From: Halorussus caseinilyticus
GTDB taxonomy: Archaea > Halobacteriota > Halobacteria > Halobacteriales > Haladaptataceae
Direction: 5' to 3'
DNA length: 64,000 bases
NCBI RefSeq assembly: GCF_029338395.1
Contig: NZ_CP119809.1
Coordinates: 3,038,001-3,102,000, forward strand
Within the stretch, counting starts at the first letter, position 1, and each line of letters begins with the position of its first letter. Under the pieces are notes generated by a model. It saw only the letters and a program-made list of their open reading frames with translations, was not told the DNA's origin and made no database searches. A program made the translations under genes and the position numbers. Positions 9,094-16,586 of the stretch are shown in pieces.

Positions 9094-9650
9094 GTGAGAC
9101 TCGTCGAAGGCCGCGCCGACATCGCCGACCTCGACGCCTTCCTCGAAGACATCGGAGAAATCGCCGACGAGTTCGACTGCGCGATACAGGCGTTCGACGC
9201 CGACTACGTGGTCGGGGAGTCTCACCTCCGGACGGCGGTCGAACGCGCGGACCGCGCGTTCGACCGCGGCGAGAACGTCGCCCGCGAGCGGGCGGTCGAA
9301 ATCCTGCTGTACGCCGCGGGCCGACGGCAAATCGACCGCGCGCTCCGGATGGGCGTCGGCGAAGGCGAGTCCGACGTGGTGGTCGTCGTCCACTCGCCGA
9401 CGGGCGACGCCGAGAGCGAACGCGCGGCCGCCGAAGCCGTGAGCGACCTGCTCGCGCCTGCGCCCGCAGAGGCGGGCGCAGACGAGGAGCGGGCGAGAGC
9501 GCGCCCGCGGGCGCGCTCTCGCCCGACCGCATCGACCGCGAGGGAGTCCGGGAGTTCTTCGACGTGAGCGAGACCGAACTGGCGGCGACCGACGCCAGCC
9601 TCGCGGACCTCGTATGCGAGCGCGTGGCCCTGCTGGACGTGGAGAAGTAA
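9094..9650 (+). CDS. cgi121: KEOPS subunit Cgi121, reading frame broken by a palindrome
   Basis: Cgi121 is the regulatory subunit of KEOPS, which makes the N6-threonylcarbamoyl-A37 modification of tRNA. The N-terminal part (VRLVEGRADIADLDAFL onward, including RERAVEILLYAAGRRQIDRAL) matches the family. The start at GTG 9094 has GGAGG at 9081-9085; an alternative GTG lies at 9064. After about residue 130 the frame turns into an Arg/Pro/Ser run and stops at 9567. The normal C-terminus (REFFDVSETELAATD, then CERVALLDVEK) is encoded in a second frame ending with TAA at 9648-9650. A net loss of one base, or gain of two, within about 9480-9524 explains this. That span contains a perfect 34-bp palindrome. 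The break may be a sequencing artefact or a real mutation. Confidence 0.75.
9491..9524. repeat. Perfect 34-bp palindrome at the Cgi121 frame break
   Basis: The 34 bases beginning GGGCGAGAGCGCGCCCG read identically on both strands with no spacer. The segment is extremely GC-rich and coincides with the point where the Cgi121 frame changes. Such a sequence can extrude as a cruciform and is prone to replication slippage and to base-calling errors. Confidence 0.9.
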
Positions 9651-10161
9651 GCCGAAAGAAAGGTCGCCGACGTGTCGCCGTTCCAGCCGCGACTTCCCCG
9701 AGGAGTCAGGGAGCAGGCCTACCCTACTGTGACTCCGTGCGGGTCATTCGCCGATACGCGACGTACAGCCCGATACACGCTGTTACCAACTCGACGACAG
9801 CTTTCGTCGTCTGTAGGGCGGTCATCGCTTCGACTAAGACCACGGCTGGATAGGACGTGGTTATCGTGATGCCACCGCCGGAAGCGGTGACGTTCGACTG
9901 AATATAACACTAAAGTAAAAGTGCGACTATTTAGACTAAGTTAGTTGTCTCTACTTGAGGTTCCTACTCTCTATCGGAGAAATGTCTCTTCGAAGCTTAC
10001 TGCCAAAAATGCATCAGTTGTGTGCGGTGACACAACGATGCCACGTCCTATCCACTGAAGTATACTGTTCGGCTACTAATAGGCTTTATTCTCCCGAGTC
10101 GGGAGTGAAATAACTTAAACCAGCCAGCAGGGTTACGGACTTCACGACCCTATCGAAGGAC
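9651..10161. other. Intergenic region with a possible truncated membrane-protein fragment
   Basis: The region is about 510 bases and turns AT-rich between about 9900 and 10010. On the minus strand a short frame ends with TAG at 9724-9726 and is open to about 9905. From a GTG at 9843 it would give 39 residues, including the hydrophobic stretch VVELVTACIGLYVAYRRM. This resembles the first helix of small haloarchaeal membrane proteins, but it is too short for one, so it may be a remnant. Near 10091-10105 lies the dyad CTCCCGA-G-TCGGGAG, followed by CTTAAA at 10114-10119, the likely promoter of the next gene. Confidence 0.35.
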
Positions 10162-10524
10162 ATGGCCGACGACCCGGACCCCGAGCGCGAACAGCGACAC
10201 GCCCGCGAGCGCCAGCACGAGCGGACCGAGCGCGTCGAGGACATGTTCGGCGAGGCGGGGCAGATGCTCGGCGAACACAAGTACCCCGTGACCGGCGAGG
10301 AACTGGCCGCCGAGTACGCCGACCAACCCCTCGACTTGCAGAACGAGACCGAATCGCTCGGAAGCGTCTTCGACCGACTCGTGGACGAGCGATTCGAGTC
10401 GGCCGACGAAGCGCGCGAAGCGGTCTACAACGAGTTGACCGGCGAAGCGGGCGGTCCCGAGGAGTACAACGACCAGCGCGCGGTCGGCAAACTGGACGAC
10501 GAGACGACCGACGACGCTAACTGA
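10162..10524 (+). CDS. DUF5789-like small acidic protein
   Basis: The 120-residue soluble protein has a strongly charged N-terminal helix (residues 1-40). The conserved core is KYPVTGEELAAEYADQPLDL followed by ETESLGSVFDRLVDERFESADEAREAVYNEL. This arrangement is typical of the haloarchaeal DUF5789 family, whose function is unknown. It has no Cys, no signal peptide and no membrane segment. It is transcribed alone, with CTTAAA about 45 bases before the ATG. An ORB-like box follows 28 bases after the stop. Confidence 0.7.
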   Translation: MADDPDPEREQRHARERQHERTERVEDMFGEAGQMLGEHKYPVTGEELAAEYADQPLDLQNETESLGSVFDRLVDERFESADEAREAVYNELTGEAGGPEEYNDQRAVGKLDDETTDDAN

Positions 10525-10551
10525 AGGGCCGACGCTCCTCACGGCGAGACG

Positions 10552-10573
10552 TTCCAGTTGAAACGAAGGGGTT
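10552..10573 (+). promoter_or_regulatory. ORB-like element (distal, left of origin)
   Basis: TTCCAGTTGAAACGAAGGGG fits the pattern TTCCANNNGAAAC followed by a G-string. It lies about 10 kb from the origin core. Orc1/Cdc6 binding is inferred from similarity to the boxes at 20584-20604, 20777-20797 and 21380-21401. Confidence 0.6.
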
Positions 10574-10782
10574 AAATGCGAAGACGGCGGCGGTCCCGAG
10601 GAAGGCCTTTAAAACACGGGGGTTCGATTTGGCCGCGTTCTCTCTCGTTTTAGCGTAGGGAACTTCATTCTTTCGGGTCAGCGTCGATAGCGACCGTTCG
10701 GCGGGGACGCGGCAGTTTACTTCGTCCAAGTGGTCGAAAAACGAGCGCATAACAAAACCGCCAGACTCCCATCTCGGAGTGA

Positions 10783-12116
10783 ATGACGAGTATCGCAATC
10801 GTCGTGTTGGACACCCTCCGGTACGACGCCTTCCGGGACGCGTTCGACTGGTTGGACGGCCGGTGGTTCACCGCGGCGTACTCTACTTCCCACCGGACGA
10901 TTCCGGCCCACGCCTCGCTGTTGACCGGGCGCTACGCCAGCGAAGTCGGCGTCCACGGGAAATCCCCGTCGCTCGACTGCGACCGACCGGTCCTGACCGA
11001 GCGACTTCGAGACGCTGGCTACCGGACTCGGATGTTCACCGGTAATCCCGAAATTTACCGGTACGACGGGTGGGAACGGGGATTCGACCAGCGCGTCGGG
11101 CAGGCGAGCCTCGGACTCTCCGACGACGCCTTCGACTGGGCATCGTTCGGGTACGACACCGACCGCGAGGGGCCGTTGCTCTACCTCGATGCGCTTTTGC
11201 GCGTCCTGTCGGGCGACTGCGCGACACTCCCCTCGCTTCGGGAGGGGTACCGACTGTTCACCCGGTCGCGGGTCTACGGCGGCGGCGACGGACTCCGCAG
11301 GCGAGTCCGGCGGACCGACTTCGGCGACGACGATTTTCTGCTCGCCAACCTCATGACCGCTCACACGCCGTACTACCCGCCTGACAGCGGCGACCCCGTG
11401 GTGGTGCTGGCCGCCGACGCGCTCACGGGGTCCGTCGAAAATCCCGACCGTGTTCGGCGGGCGTACCGGGCGGGAGTAGAGCATCTCTCGGACCTCTACC
11501 GTGAGGTGTACGCCGACCTCCGCAAATCGTTCGACTACGTGGTGACGCTCTCGGACCACGGCGAACTCCTCGGCGAGCGAGGGATGTGGAACCACTCGCT
11601 GGGTCTCGACCCGGAACTCGTGCGGGTTCCGCTGGTCGTCTCCGGCGACGACGTGGAACCGGGCGTCTGCGACGAGGTAGCGAGTCTGCTGGACGTGCAT
11701 CGAACCGTCGCGGACCTCGCGGGCGTCGAAATCGAATCCCGCGGTCGGAACCTGCTCGAATCGCCCGCCCCAGTCGCTCGACTCGTAGAGTACCACGGAC
11801 TCGTCCCGTTCCGCGACCGGCAGTTCGAGCGCCGAGGCGTGCCTCGGGCGGAACGCGACCGGTGGGACCGACCGCTCGACGGGTTCGTCGCGCCCGACGG
11901 CTTCTACGGTACGAGACCCCGGACGGATTTCGGTCGGTCGGCGACGAGCGCCAATCGGCCAGCGACGAGTCCGAAGGCGACTCCGGAGTCGCCTTCGGAC
12001 CGGAACGACGACTGGCCGAACTGGTCGCGTCCATCGACCGGCGGGAAGTCGATAGCGAGGACGTTATGGTCGCCGAGGACGTTCGGAACCGCCTCGAAGA
12101 CCTCGGGTACGCGTGA
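10783..12116 (+). CDS. Sulfatase / alkaline-phosphatase-fold hydrolase, frame broken near 11910
   Basis: The N-terminus MTSIAIVVLDTLRYDAF carries the metal-binding Asp of the alkaline phosphatase superfamily. STSHRTIPAHASLLTG holds the position of the catalytic nucleophile, here a Thr or Ser rather than the Cys of true sulfatases. VTLSDHGELLGERGMWNHS supplies the second metal site. Known relatives include sulfatases, phosphonate hydrolases and phosphoglycerol transferases. At about 11905-11912 the frame shifts: the conserved tail YETPDGFRSVG to RNRLEDLGYA is encoded in another frame ending at 12116, while the original frame runs through unrelated sequence to 12129. A single missing base explains this. 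A 32-bp palindrome lies 60 bases downstream. Confidence 0.75.
11969..12000. repeat. Perfect 32-bp palindrome within the sulfatase-like gene
   Basis: The 32 bases starting GTCCGAAGGCGACTCC are identical on both strands with no spacer. In the restored frame the palindrome encodes a Ser/Glu/Gly-rich linker before the conserved C-terminal helix. Confidence 0.9.
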
Positions 12117-12174
12117 GCGCGAACTTTAGTCCGCGATTTGTCGAGCTTATGAAACGGTTGCAACGGTGTCCGGG

Positions 12175-12181
12175 GATTTAA
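12175..12181 (+). promoter_or_regulatory. TATA box of the zinc-ribbon microprotein
   Basis: ATTTAAC lies about 28 bases before the GTG codons at 12206 and 12209, which suits a leaderless transcript. Confidence 0.45.
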
Positions 12182-12205
12182 CGGGTCGAACGTCTCCGCA
12201 GAGGC

Positions 12206-12352
12206 GTGGTGGTCTACCAGTTGGAATGCGTAGCGTGCGAAGAGTTGCGCGTCGGCAGGGAAACCGACGAGGGGATTCGACCCGTCCGGGACGTGTGCCC
12301 CGAATGCGGTTCCTCCGAATACGAGGTCTTAGCCCATGATTCCGAGGACTGA
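12206..12352 (+). CDS. 48-residue zinc-ribbon microprotein
   Basis: A short frame starts at GTG 12206 (or 12209) and ends with TGA at 12350-12352. It encodes VVYQLECVACEELRVGRE followed by a short spacer and VCPECGSSEYEVL. The two pairs CVAC and CPEC are 24 residues apart, a classic rubredoxin-like or zinc-ribbon knuckle pair. The TATA box spacing suits leaderless translation. Small zinc-finger proteins of this size are abundant in haloarchaea and several affect motility, biofilm or stress responses; no specific role can be assigned here. It is not joined to either neighbour. Confidence 0.65.
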   Translation: MVVYQLECVACEELRVGRETDEGIRPVRDVCPECGSSEYEVLAHDSED

Positions 12353-12421
12353 CTTGCCGCGAAACGACACTACTCACCACGTATTTCTTTTATGAAACAG
12401 GAGTGGGACCGAGACGTTTTG

Positions 12422-12988
12422 CTAGGGGAACTGGGGACAGTCGATTCGACTGACGGAATCTAATTTGAGGGCGTGACGTTTCATCCAGCCTTCTTCGACG
12501 CCCATCTGATACGTCGCTTTACAATATTCTTCGTCCGTCAGTATCTCGTCTCTGCGTAAGCGTTCGAACGCGTAGTTCGGGAGGTCGATACGCGTGTCGA
12601 GTGCCGCCCCACCTACATCCTCTTTTAAACGCTGAAAACGCTCGATAGCGTCGAAGTCGAACAGGAGGACGAATTTCACGTCCTCGGGATGATTTCTGAA
12701 GATGGTCTCTAGGCTTCGTTCCCCTTGATTCTCTACCCCCGATTCGTACGGTTCGACGAAGCGAACGTCCGGATTCCGATTTTCCCGAAGTAATTGCAGA
12801 TACTTCTCGCACGCTCTTTTCTGGAAGAAATCGTCGCAACTGCTCTTTTGACGCTTGACTTCTTCGTTACACACGTTCGACGTTTCCATCTGAAGCGTCT
12901 GGAAGACGACTGACGCGTAGTTCGTCTTGCAGTACGCGACGAGACTACTTGTATCTACTAAAAGCGGCTTTACCTCACGGCAACTCAT
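12422..12988 (-). CDS. PIN-domain-like protein (possible toxin)
   Basis: The 188-residue product starts at ATG 12988. The segment VKPLLVDTSSLVAYCKTN has the first strand and catalytic-type Asp of PIN nucleases. A second acidic stretch follows (VCNEEVKRQ) and a third is FVLLFDFDAIERF. Base composition is clearly less GC-rich than the flanking core genes. A small acidic protein gene lies 68 bases upstream on the same strand, an arrangement like type II antitoxin-toxin pairs. The PIN assignment rests on the N-terminal motif and spacing of acids, so it is tentative. The cell target would be RNA if correct. Confidence 0.45.
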   Translation of the reverse strand: MSCREVKPLLVDTSSLVAYCKTNYASVVFQTLQMETSNVCNEEVKRQKSSCDDFFQKRACEKYLQLLRENRNPDVRFVEPYESGVENQGERSLETIFRNHPEDVKFVLLFDFDAIERFQRLKEDVGGAALDTRIDLPNYAFERLRRDEILTDEEYCKATYQMGVEEGWMKRHALKLDSVSRIDCPQFP

Positions 12989-13056
12989 CGCCAAGCAGTA
13001 ATAAAGGCAGTTACAAGTACCTGACTACTTAGAAGAGACCTGACGCAGAACCACCG

Positions 13057-13251
13057 TCAACGGTACAGTTCGTCGGACTCAACCTCGGGTTCGGGTTGAG
13101 AACGAAGTACGTCCTCAACGTTCGAGAGTTGACGAACGTCGTCCCACTCGCTCCCGAAGAATCTACGGGCCTCCTCTTCGGTAATATCGCCCGCACGGAG
13201 GGCATCGTACACTTCCGGTTTTGTGTCCGGGAGTTCGGTGGTTTGGGTCAT
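13057..13251 (-). CDS. Small acidic protein, possible antitoxin partner
   Basis: The 64-residue protein contains the helical stretch PEVYDALRAGDITEEEARRFFGSEWDDV and an acidic tail. No DNA-binding motif is obvious. It precedes the PIN-like gene on the same strand by 68 bases. Upstream on the minus strand an AT-rich TATA element (about 13275-13290) is well placed to start the pair. Antitoxin function is inferred only from size, charge, order and spacing. Confidence 0.5.
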   Translation of the reverse strand: MTQTTELPDTKPEVYDALRAGDITEEEARRFFGSEWDDVRQLSNVEDVLRSQPEPEVESDELYR

Positions 13252-13373
13252 CTATAGTGCACTTATGGCCACACACAGTTATAAAATTTTTCTATTTTTA
13301 AACATCTGCCGCGCTATAGGCAACACGGGTCGATAACGAGCGAAGCACGACGGAGCGAAAAACGATTCGGGAG

Positions 13374-13446
13374 TAGTCCCACCAGGATTCGAACCTGGGT
13401 CGAAGCCCCCAGAAGGCTTCAGGATTGGCCACTACCCCATGGGACT
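13374..13446 (-). tRNA. tRNA-Gln(CUG)
   Basis: On the minus strand a 7-bp acceptor stem AGTCCCA/TGGGACT encloses standard arms. The anticodon loop TTCTGGG gives anticodon CUG between the stems AAGCC and GGCTT. The T-arm is CCAGGTTCGAATCCTGG. The discriminator base is A and CCA is not encoded. The length is 73 bases. No intron or partial duplicate is seen, so the tRNA has not been visibly used as an integration site. Confidence 0.95.
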
Positions 13447-13588
13447 CTGCACTCTCCGATACTCGCCGGGGGAATGTAAGCGTTGCGCGTTGGCTCTCGC
13501 GTGGCAACTTTTCACACCCTCTCGCGGGGAGTTCGCCGGAAGTGCATAAACCAACACCTATTTGCTCCCGAAGTACGCACGTTCTTGT

Positions 13589-14164
13589 ATGTACATCGGA
13601 CGATTCGTCGTCGTCGGACCCGAAATCGCGGCGTACCGCGTCTCCTCGCGGTCGTTCCCGAACCGGAAGATTATCGAGCGCGATTCGGCGCTGACCGTCG
13701 CGCCGACCGAAGACGCCCCCGAGACGGACAACCCCTACATCTCGTACAACTGCGTCCGGACCGCCGACGCCGCGGCGGTCGTCGGCAACGGGTCGCACGT
13801 AGACCCCATCACCGAGAAACTCGAACTCGGCTATCCCGCGCGCGACGCCCTCGCGGAGAGTCTGCTGGCACTCGACTACGAGAAGGACGATTACGACACG
13901 CCGCGAATCGCCGGGACCGTCGGCGACGACGGGGCCTACGTCGGCATCGTGCGCAAGGACGCCCTGCTGGTCCGCGAGGTGTCGGAACCGACGCTGGTGG
14001 CGACCTACGGGCGAGACGCCCCCGAAGCGTTCGACTTCGCGGCCGAAACCGCAGACGAGGCCGCGGCCGACGCCTACGAACTCGACTTCGAGCATCCGGT
14101 CTGCGCCGCCGGGGTCGCGCGGACCGACGACGGGTTCGAGTTCGCCGTCGAGAACCGGAATTAA
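13589..14164 (+). CDS. purO: IMP cyclohydrolase, archaeal PurO type
   Basis: The start is set at ATG 13589, giving [20 protein letters not shown], the family's conserved opening. PurO closes the ring of FAICAR to form IMP in the last step of purine synthesis in archaea. The 191-residue protein matches the family length and includes the conserved [10 protein letters not shown] and YISYNCVR segments and the acidic [18 protein letters not shown] helix. Its neighbour downstream is an unrelated phosphoesterase 25 bases away, possibly co-transcribed. Confidence 0.93.
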   Translation: MYIGRFVVVGPEIAAYRVSSRSFPNRKIIERDSALTVAPTEDAPETDNPYISYNCVRTADAAAVVGNGSHVDPITEKLELGYPARDALAESLLALDYEKDDYDTPRIAGTVGDDGAYVGIVRKDALLVREVSEPTLVATYGRDAPEAFDFAAETADEAAADAYELDFEHPVCAAGVARTDDGFEFAVENRN

Positions 14165-14189
14165 GTCCGGGGCGTCCCAAGTACGGGGT

Positions 14190-14849
14190 ATGAAAGTCGG
14201 CGTTCTCTCCGATATTCACTCGAACCGGGTCGCGTTCGAGGCGGTCTTGGACGACATGCCGGACGTGGACGAACTCGTCTGCGCGGGCGACGTGGTAGGG
14301 TACAACCCGTGGCCCGCCGAGTGCGTCGAGATGGTCCGCGAACGCGAGATTCCGACGGTGATGGGCAACCACGACCGGGCGGTAGCCTCGGGCACGGCGT
14401 TCCGGTTCAACGCGATGGCGAAAGCGGGCGTCGAACACGCCCGCGAACGCCTGACCGACGACCAGTTGGACTGGCTAGACGGTCTGCCGAACGAACGTCG
14501 GTTGTTCGACGGCCGGGTGAAAGTCGTCCACGGCCACCCCGACGACCCCGACCACTACACGATGCCCAGCGAGTTCTCCCCGAGGTTGCTCGGCGACGAG
14601 GACGTGTTAGTGATGGGCCACACGCACGTCCAGCACACCGAACGGTACGCCGAGGGCGTCGTGATGAACCCCGGAAGCGTGGGCCAACCCCGCGACGGCG
14701 ACCCGCAGGCGGCCTACGCGGTTCTCGACGTGGACGACCTGACGGTCGAAGAGCGCCGCGTGGCGTACGACATCAACGCCGTCCAATCGGAAGTCGAGGC
14801 GGTCGGACTCCCGACCAGAATCGGGGCGCGACTCGAAGACGGGAAGTGA
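14190..14849 (+). CDS. YfcE/MJ0936-family metallophosphoesterase
   Basis: All five calcineurin-like metal motifs are visible in this 219-residue protein: SDIHSN (residues 7-12), CAGDVVGYN, VMGNHDRAV, VVHGHP and VMGHTHVQ. Together they form a two-metal phosphodiesterase site. Archaeal relatives hydrolyse phosphodiesters in vitro and the physiological substrate is unknown. It follows purO by 25 bases. An AT-rich element follows the stop. Confidence 0.92.
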   Translation: MKVGVLSDIHSNRVAFEAVLDDMPDVDELVCAGDVVGYNPWPAECVEMVREREIPTVMGNHDRAVASGTAFRFNAMAKAGVEHARERLTDDQLDWLDGLPNERRLFDGRVKVVHGHPDDPDHYTMPSEFSPRLLGDEDVLVMGHTHVQHTERYAEGVVMNPGSVGQPRDGDPQAAYAVLDVDDLTVEERRVAYDINAVQSEVEAVGLPTRIGARLEDGK

Positions 14850-14865
14850 AGTCGAGGGCAGAAAG

Positions 14866-14903
14866 AAACAAAAACATTTCTAAAAGCAATATTTTGTTGT
14901 CTC
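14866..14903. terminator. AT-rich hairpin element after the phosphoesterase gene
   Basis: AAACAAAAACATTTCTAAAA is followed by GCAATATTTTGTTG. The inverse of this sequence contains ATTGCTTTTAGAAATG, nearly the same core as the hairpins at 845-868 and 6571-6594. The T-run on the plus strand would end transcription from the left. Confidence 0.45.
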
Positions 14904-15000
14904 AGATGCAGGTATAGTAGTTCGGAACCGTCGGGACCCCGAAAAAGGCGCGACCCGGAACTCCGTCACTGCTTTGAGGTCGCCCGCCAAAGCCCGAACC

Positions 15001-15246
15001 ATGCGAATCGAGTTCGACCGCGACACCTGCACCGGGATGTTCCAGTGTACCGCCGAGTGGGACGCCTTCGAGGAGAACCGCGACGACGGCAAGGCCGACC
15101 TCGTGGACGCCGAGGAGGAAGACGACGACGTGTTCGTGCGCGAGGTGCCCGAGGACGCCGAGTTCGACGCGAAGATGGCCGCGCGGGTCTGCCCGGTGGA
15201 CGCCATCAGGGTCTACGACGACGACGGCGAGCAACTCGTCCCCTGA
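15001..15246 (+). CDS. Small ferredoxin
   Basis: The start is ATG 15001; an upstream in-frame start would add an atypical basic peptide. The 81-residue acidic protein has DTCTGMFQC near the N-terminus and RVCPVDAI near the C-terminus. This gives three Cys in a C-x5-C...CP arrangement, which fits a single 3Fe-4S cluster or a 4Fe-4S cluster with a non-Cys ligand. A long acidic insert (about residues 30-55) separates the halves, as is common in halophiles. Its redox partner is not evident from neighbours. A strong inverted repeat follows 4 bases after the stop. Confidence 0.8.
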   Translation: MRIEFDRDTCTGMFQCTAEWDAFEENRDDGKADLVDAEEEDDDVFVREVPEDAEFDAKMAARVCPVDAIRVYDDDGEQLVP

Positions 15247-15249
15247 GTT

Positions 15250-15280
15250 CGCTCTGGCGTCGCTCAGCGACGCCAGAGCG
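15250..15280. repeat. Perfect inverted repeat after the ferredoxin gene
   Basis: CGCTCTGGCGTCGCT and its exact inverse complement flank a single central C (15 + 1 + 15). It lies directly after the stop and could act as a terminator or as a barrier protecting the 3' end. It has no T-run. Confidence 0.85.
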
Positions 15281-15289
15281 TATCAGTAG

Positions 15290-15311
15290 TTCCAGACGAA
15301 ACGGAGGGGTT
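15290..15311 (+). promoter_or_regulatory. ORB-like element (distal, left of origin)
   Basis: TTCCAGACGAAACGGAGGGG matches the origin boxes fully over the GAAACGGAGGGG half. It lies in an intergenic spacer about 5.3 kb from the origin core. Confidence 0.65.
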
Positions 15312-15404
15312 CGCGGGAGCGAAAGCGGTGGTCGCGGGACGGAATCGGGTACAAAAACGGTCGTGCGGGCCGAAGGAAAGTCCGCGAATCGAACTGCGGT
15401 GGTG

Positions 15405-15500
15405 TTACTCGGTCGTAGACTCCTCGACGCTCTCGCCGTCGTCAGCGTCGGGATATAGCTGTTCCTCCCAGCCGGGTTCTGTGTATGTCCCCCAGTTCAT
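15405..15500 (-). CDS. Possible 31-residue acidic microprotein
   Basis: A minus-strand frame from ATG 15500 to TAA 15405 encodes MNWGTYTEPGWEEQLYPDAD followed by an acidic Glu/Ser/Thr tail. The composition is typical of halophilic proteins (acidic, with Trp and Tyr) and unlike a random frame. It lies 73 bases downstream of the DUF7089-type gene on the same strand and so may be its distal partner. No homologue is known to me. Confidence 0.35.
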   Translation of the reverse strand: MNWGTYTEPGWEEQLYPDADDGESVEESTTE

Positions 15501-15573
15501 TTGACAACACCAGTTCGTTCGCCGTAGAGGCCTAAAATCGTTTCGCAGACCGCAAAATCATCGTGTGAGACAT

Positions 15574-16344
15574 TCACGCAAACGTCTTCTCGGCCCACTT
15601 CACCGCGTACTCCGGGCCGTGGCTCCGGTAGGCTTCGGTGTCGAGCGCCGCGAACGGCGCGGGGAGTTTCAGACCGTGTTTCACCGCGGCGCAGGCGAAC
15701 TCCGCGGCGTCCGCGAAGTCGGTCTCGTCGCGCGCCATCGACGCCGGAAGCCCCTCCAGACGCGGTTCGATGCGCTCGCCAGCGTCCTGCCACGCCGCGA
15801 ACAGGCGCGGGTGGTCGTCGTCCCACCCGGCGAACACCTCGCGGGTGTGGAGTCCGAGGTAAGCGTCGTAGAGCGCCGCCGCGATTTGATAGACGCTCCC
15901 GCCGTCGAACGGGAGCGCGGCGTCTAGCGCGAGGTACTGGTCCTCGAAGAATCCGAGGAAGTGTTCGGGGAGTCCGGTGCCGATTTCGACCAGCGCCTCG
16001 GCTATCAGGAAGTCCACGAAGTCGTCGGGCGACCCCTGCACGCGGGCCTTCACGAACGCGACCGGCGGGTCGGTCTGGCGCGTCCACGCCACGCTCCCGT
16101 CGCCGGGCATCCCAACGGTGAAGTCCGTCGAGGCGAACCGCCGGAGGAGTTCCGGCGCGTCCTCGGGTAGCCACTCTTCGGGGTAGGTGAGGGGGTCGAG
16201 GGCGTCCACGAGCAAGCCGAGGTCCTCCGCTCGCTCGGGTGCCAGCGTCTCGAAGTCCGACCCCGAGTCGAGGACCAGCGCCTCGGGAGCGTGAGACTCG
16301 CGGACCGCCGCGACCTCTTCGGACGGCGACCGTTCTTCGAACAT
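15574..16344 (-). CDS. DUF7089-type haloarchaeal protein
   Basis: The start is ATG 16344, which overlaps the stop of the upstream microprotein gene (TGATG). The 256-residue soluble acidic protein contains TSTDFTVGMPGDGSVAWTRQT-like segments (about residues 70-90) and LVEIGTGLPEHFLGFFEDQY in the middle, which I associate with the haloarchaeal family DUF7089. No catalytic motif is evident. Translational coupling to a 30-residue membrane peptide suggests a joint role, possibly at the membrane. Confidence 0.65.
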   Translation of the reverse strand: MFEERSPSEEVAAVRESHAPEALVLDSGSDFETLAPERAEDLGLLVDALDPLTYPEEWLPEDAPELLRRFASTDFTVGMPGDGSVAWTRQTDPPVAFVKARVQGSPDDFVDFLIAEALVEIGTGLPEHFLGFFEDQYLALDAALPFDGGSVYQIAAALYDAYLGLHTREVFAGWDDDHPRLFAAWQDAGERIEPRLEGLPASMARDETDFADAAEFACAAVKHGLKLPAPFAALDTEAYRSHGPEYAVKWAEKTFA

Positions 16345-16436
16345 CAGGCGGCGAGCCAGAGGTTCGCCAGCAGTGCGACCGACAGAACCGTGACGATACC
16401 GACCGTTGCGACGACGATTTTGGTTGCCTTGCTCAT
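16344..16436 (-). CDS. 30-residue single-helix membrane microprotein
   Basis: From ATG 16436 to TGA 16344-16346 the frame encodes a lysine-containing start (MSKATK) followed by IVVATVGIVTVLSVALLANL and WLAA. This is one complete transmembrane helix with a positive N-terminus. Its stop codon overlaps the ATG of the following DUF7089-type gene, so the two are translationally coupled. The codon choice (GTC, ATC, GTT) and the overlap argue for a real gene. It is too short for most gene finders. Confidence 0.65.
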   Translation of the reverse strand: MSKATKIVVATVGIVTVLSVALLANLWLAA

Positions 16437-16586
16437 GTTCGGTCGTTCGGGCGCGAGCGTTTAAAACTGTCAGGTTTGGGTCGGCGGATTCGGTCCGAGC
16501 GTCGTCCGTCTCGGACGACGCTCGGGATGGAGGTCGGTCGGGCAGAGGACGGCCGGACAGAGGGCGGTCGGGCGTCGTCCGCCGGG

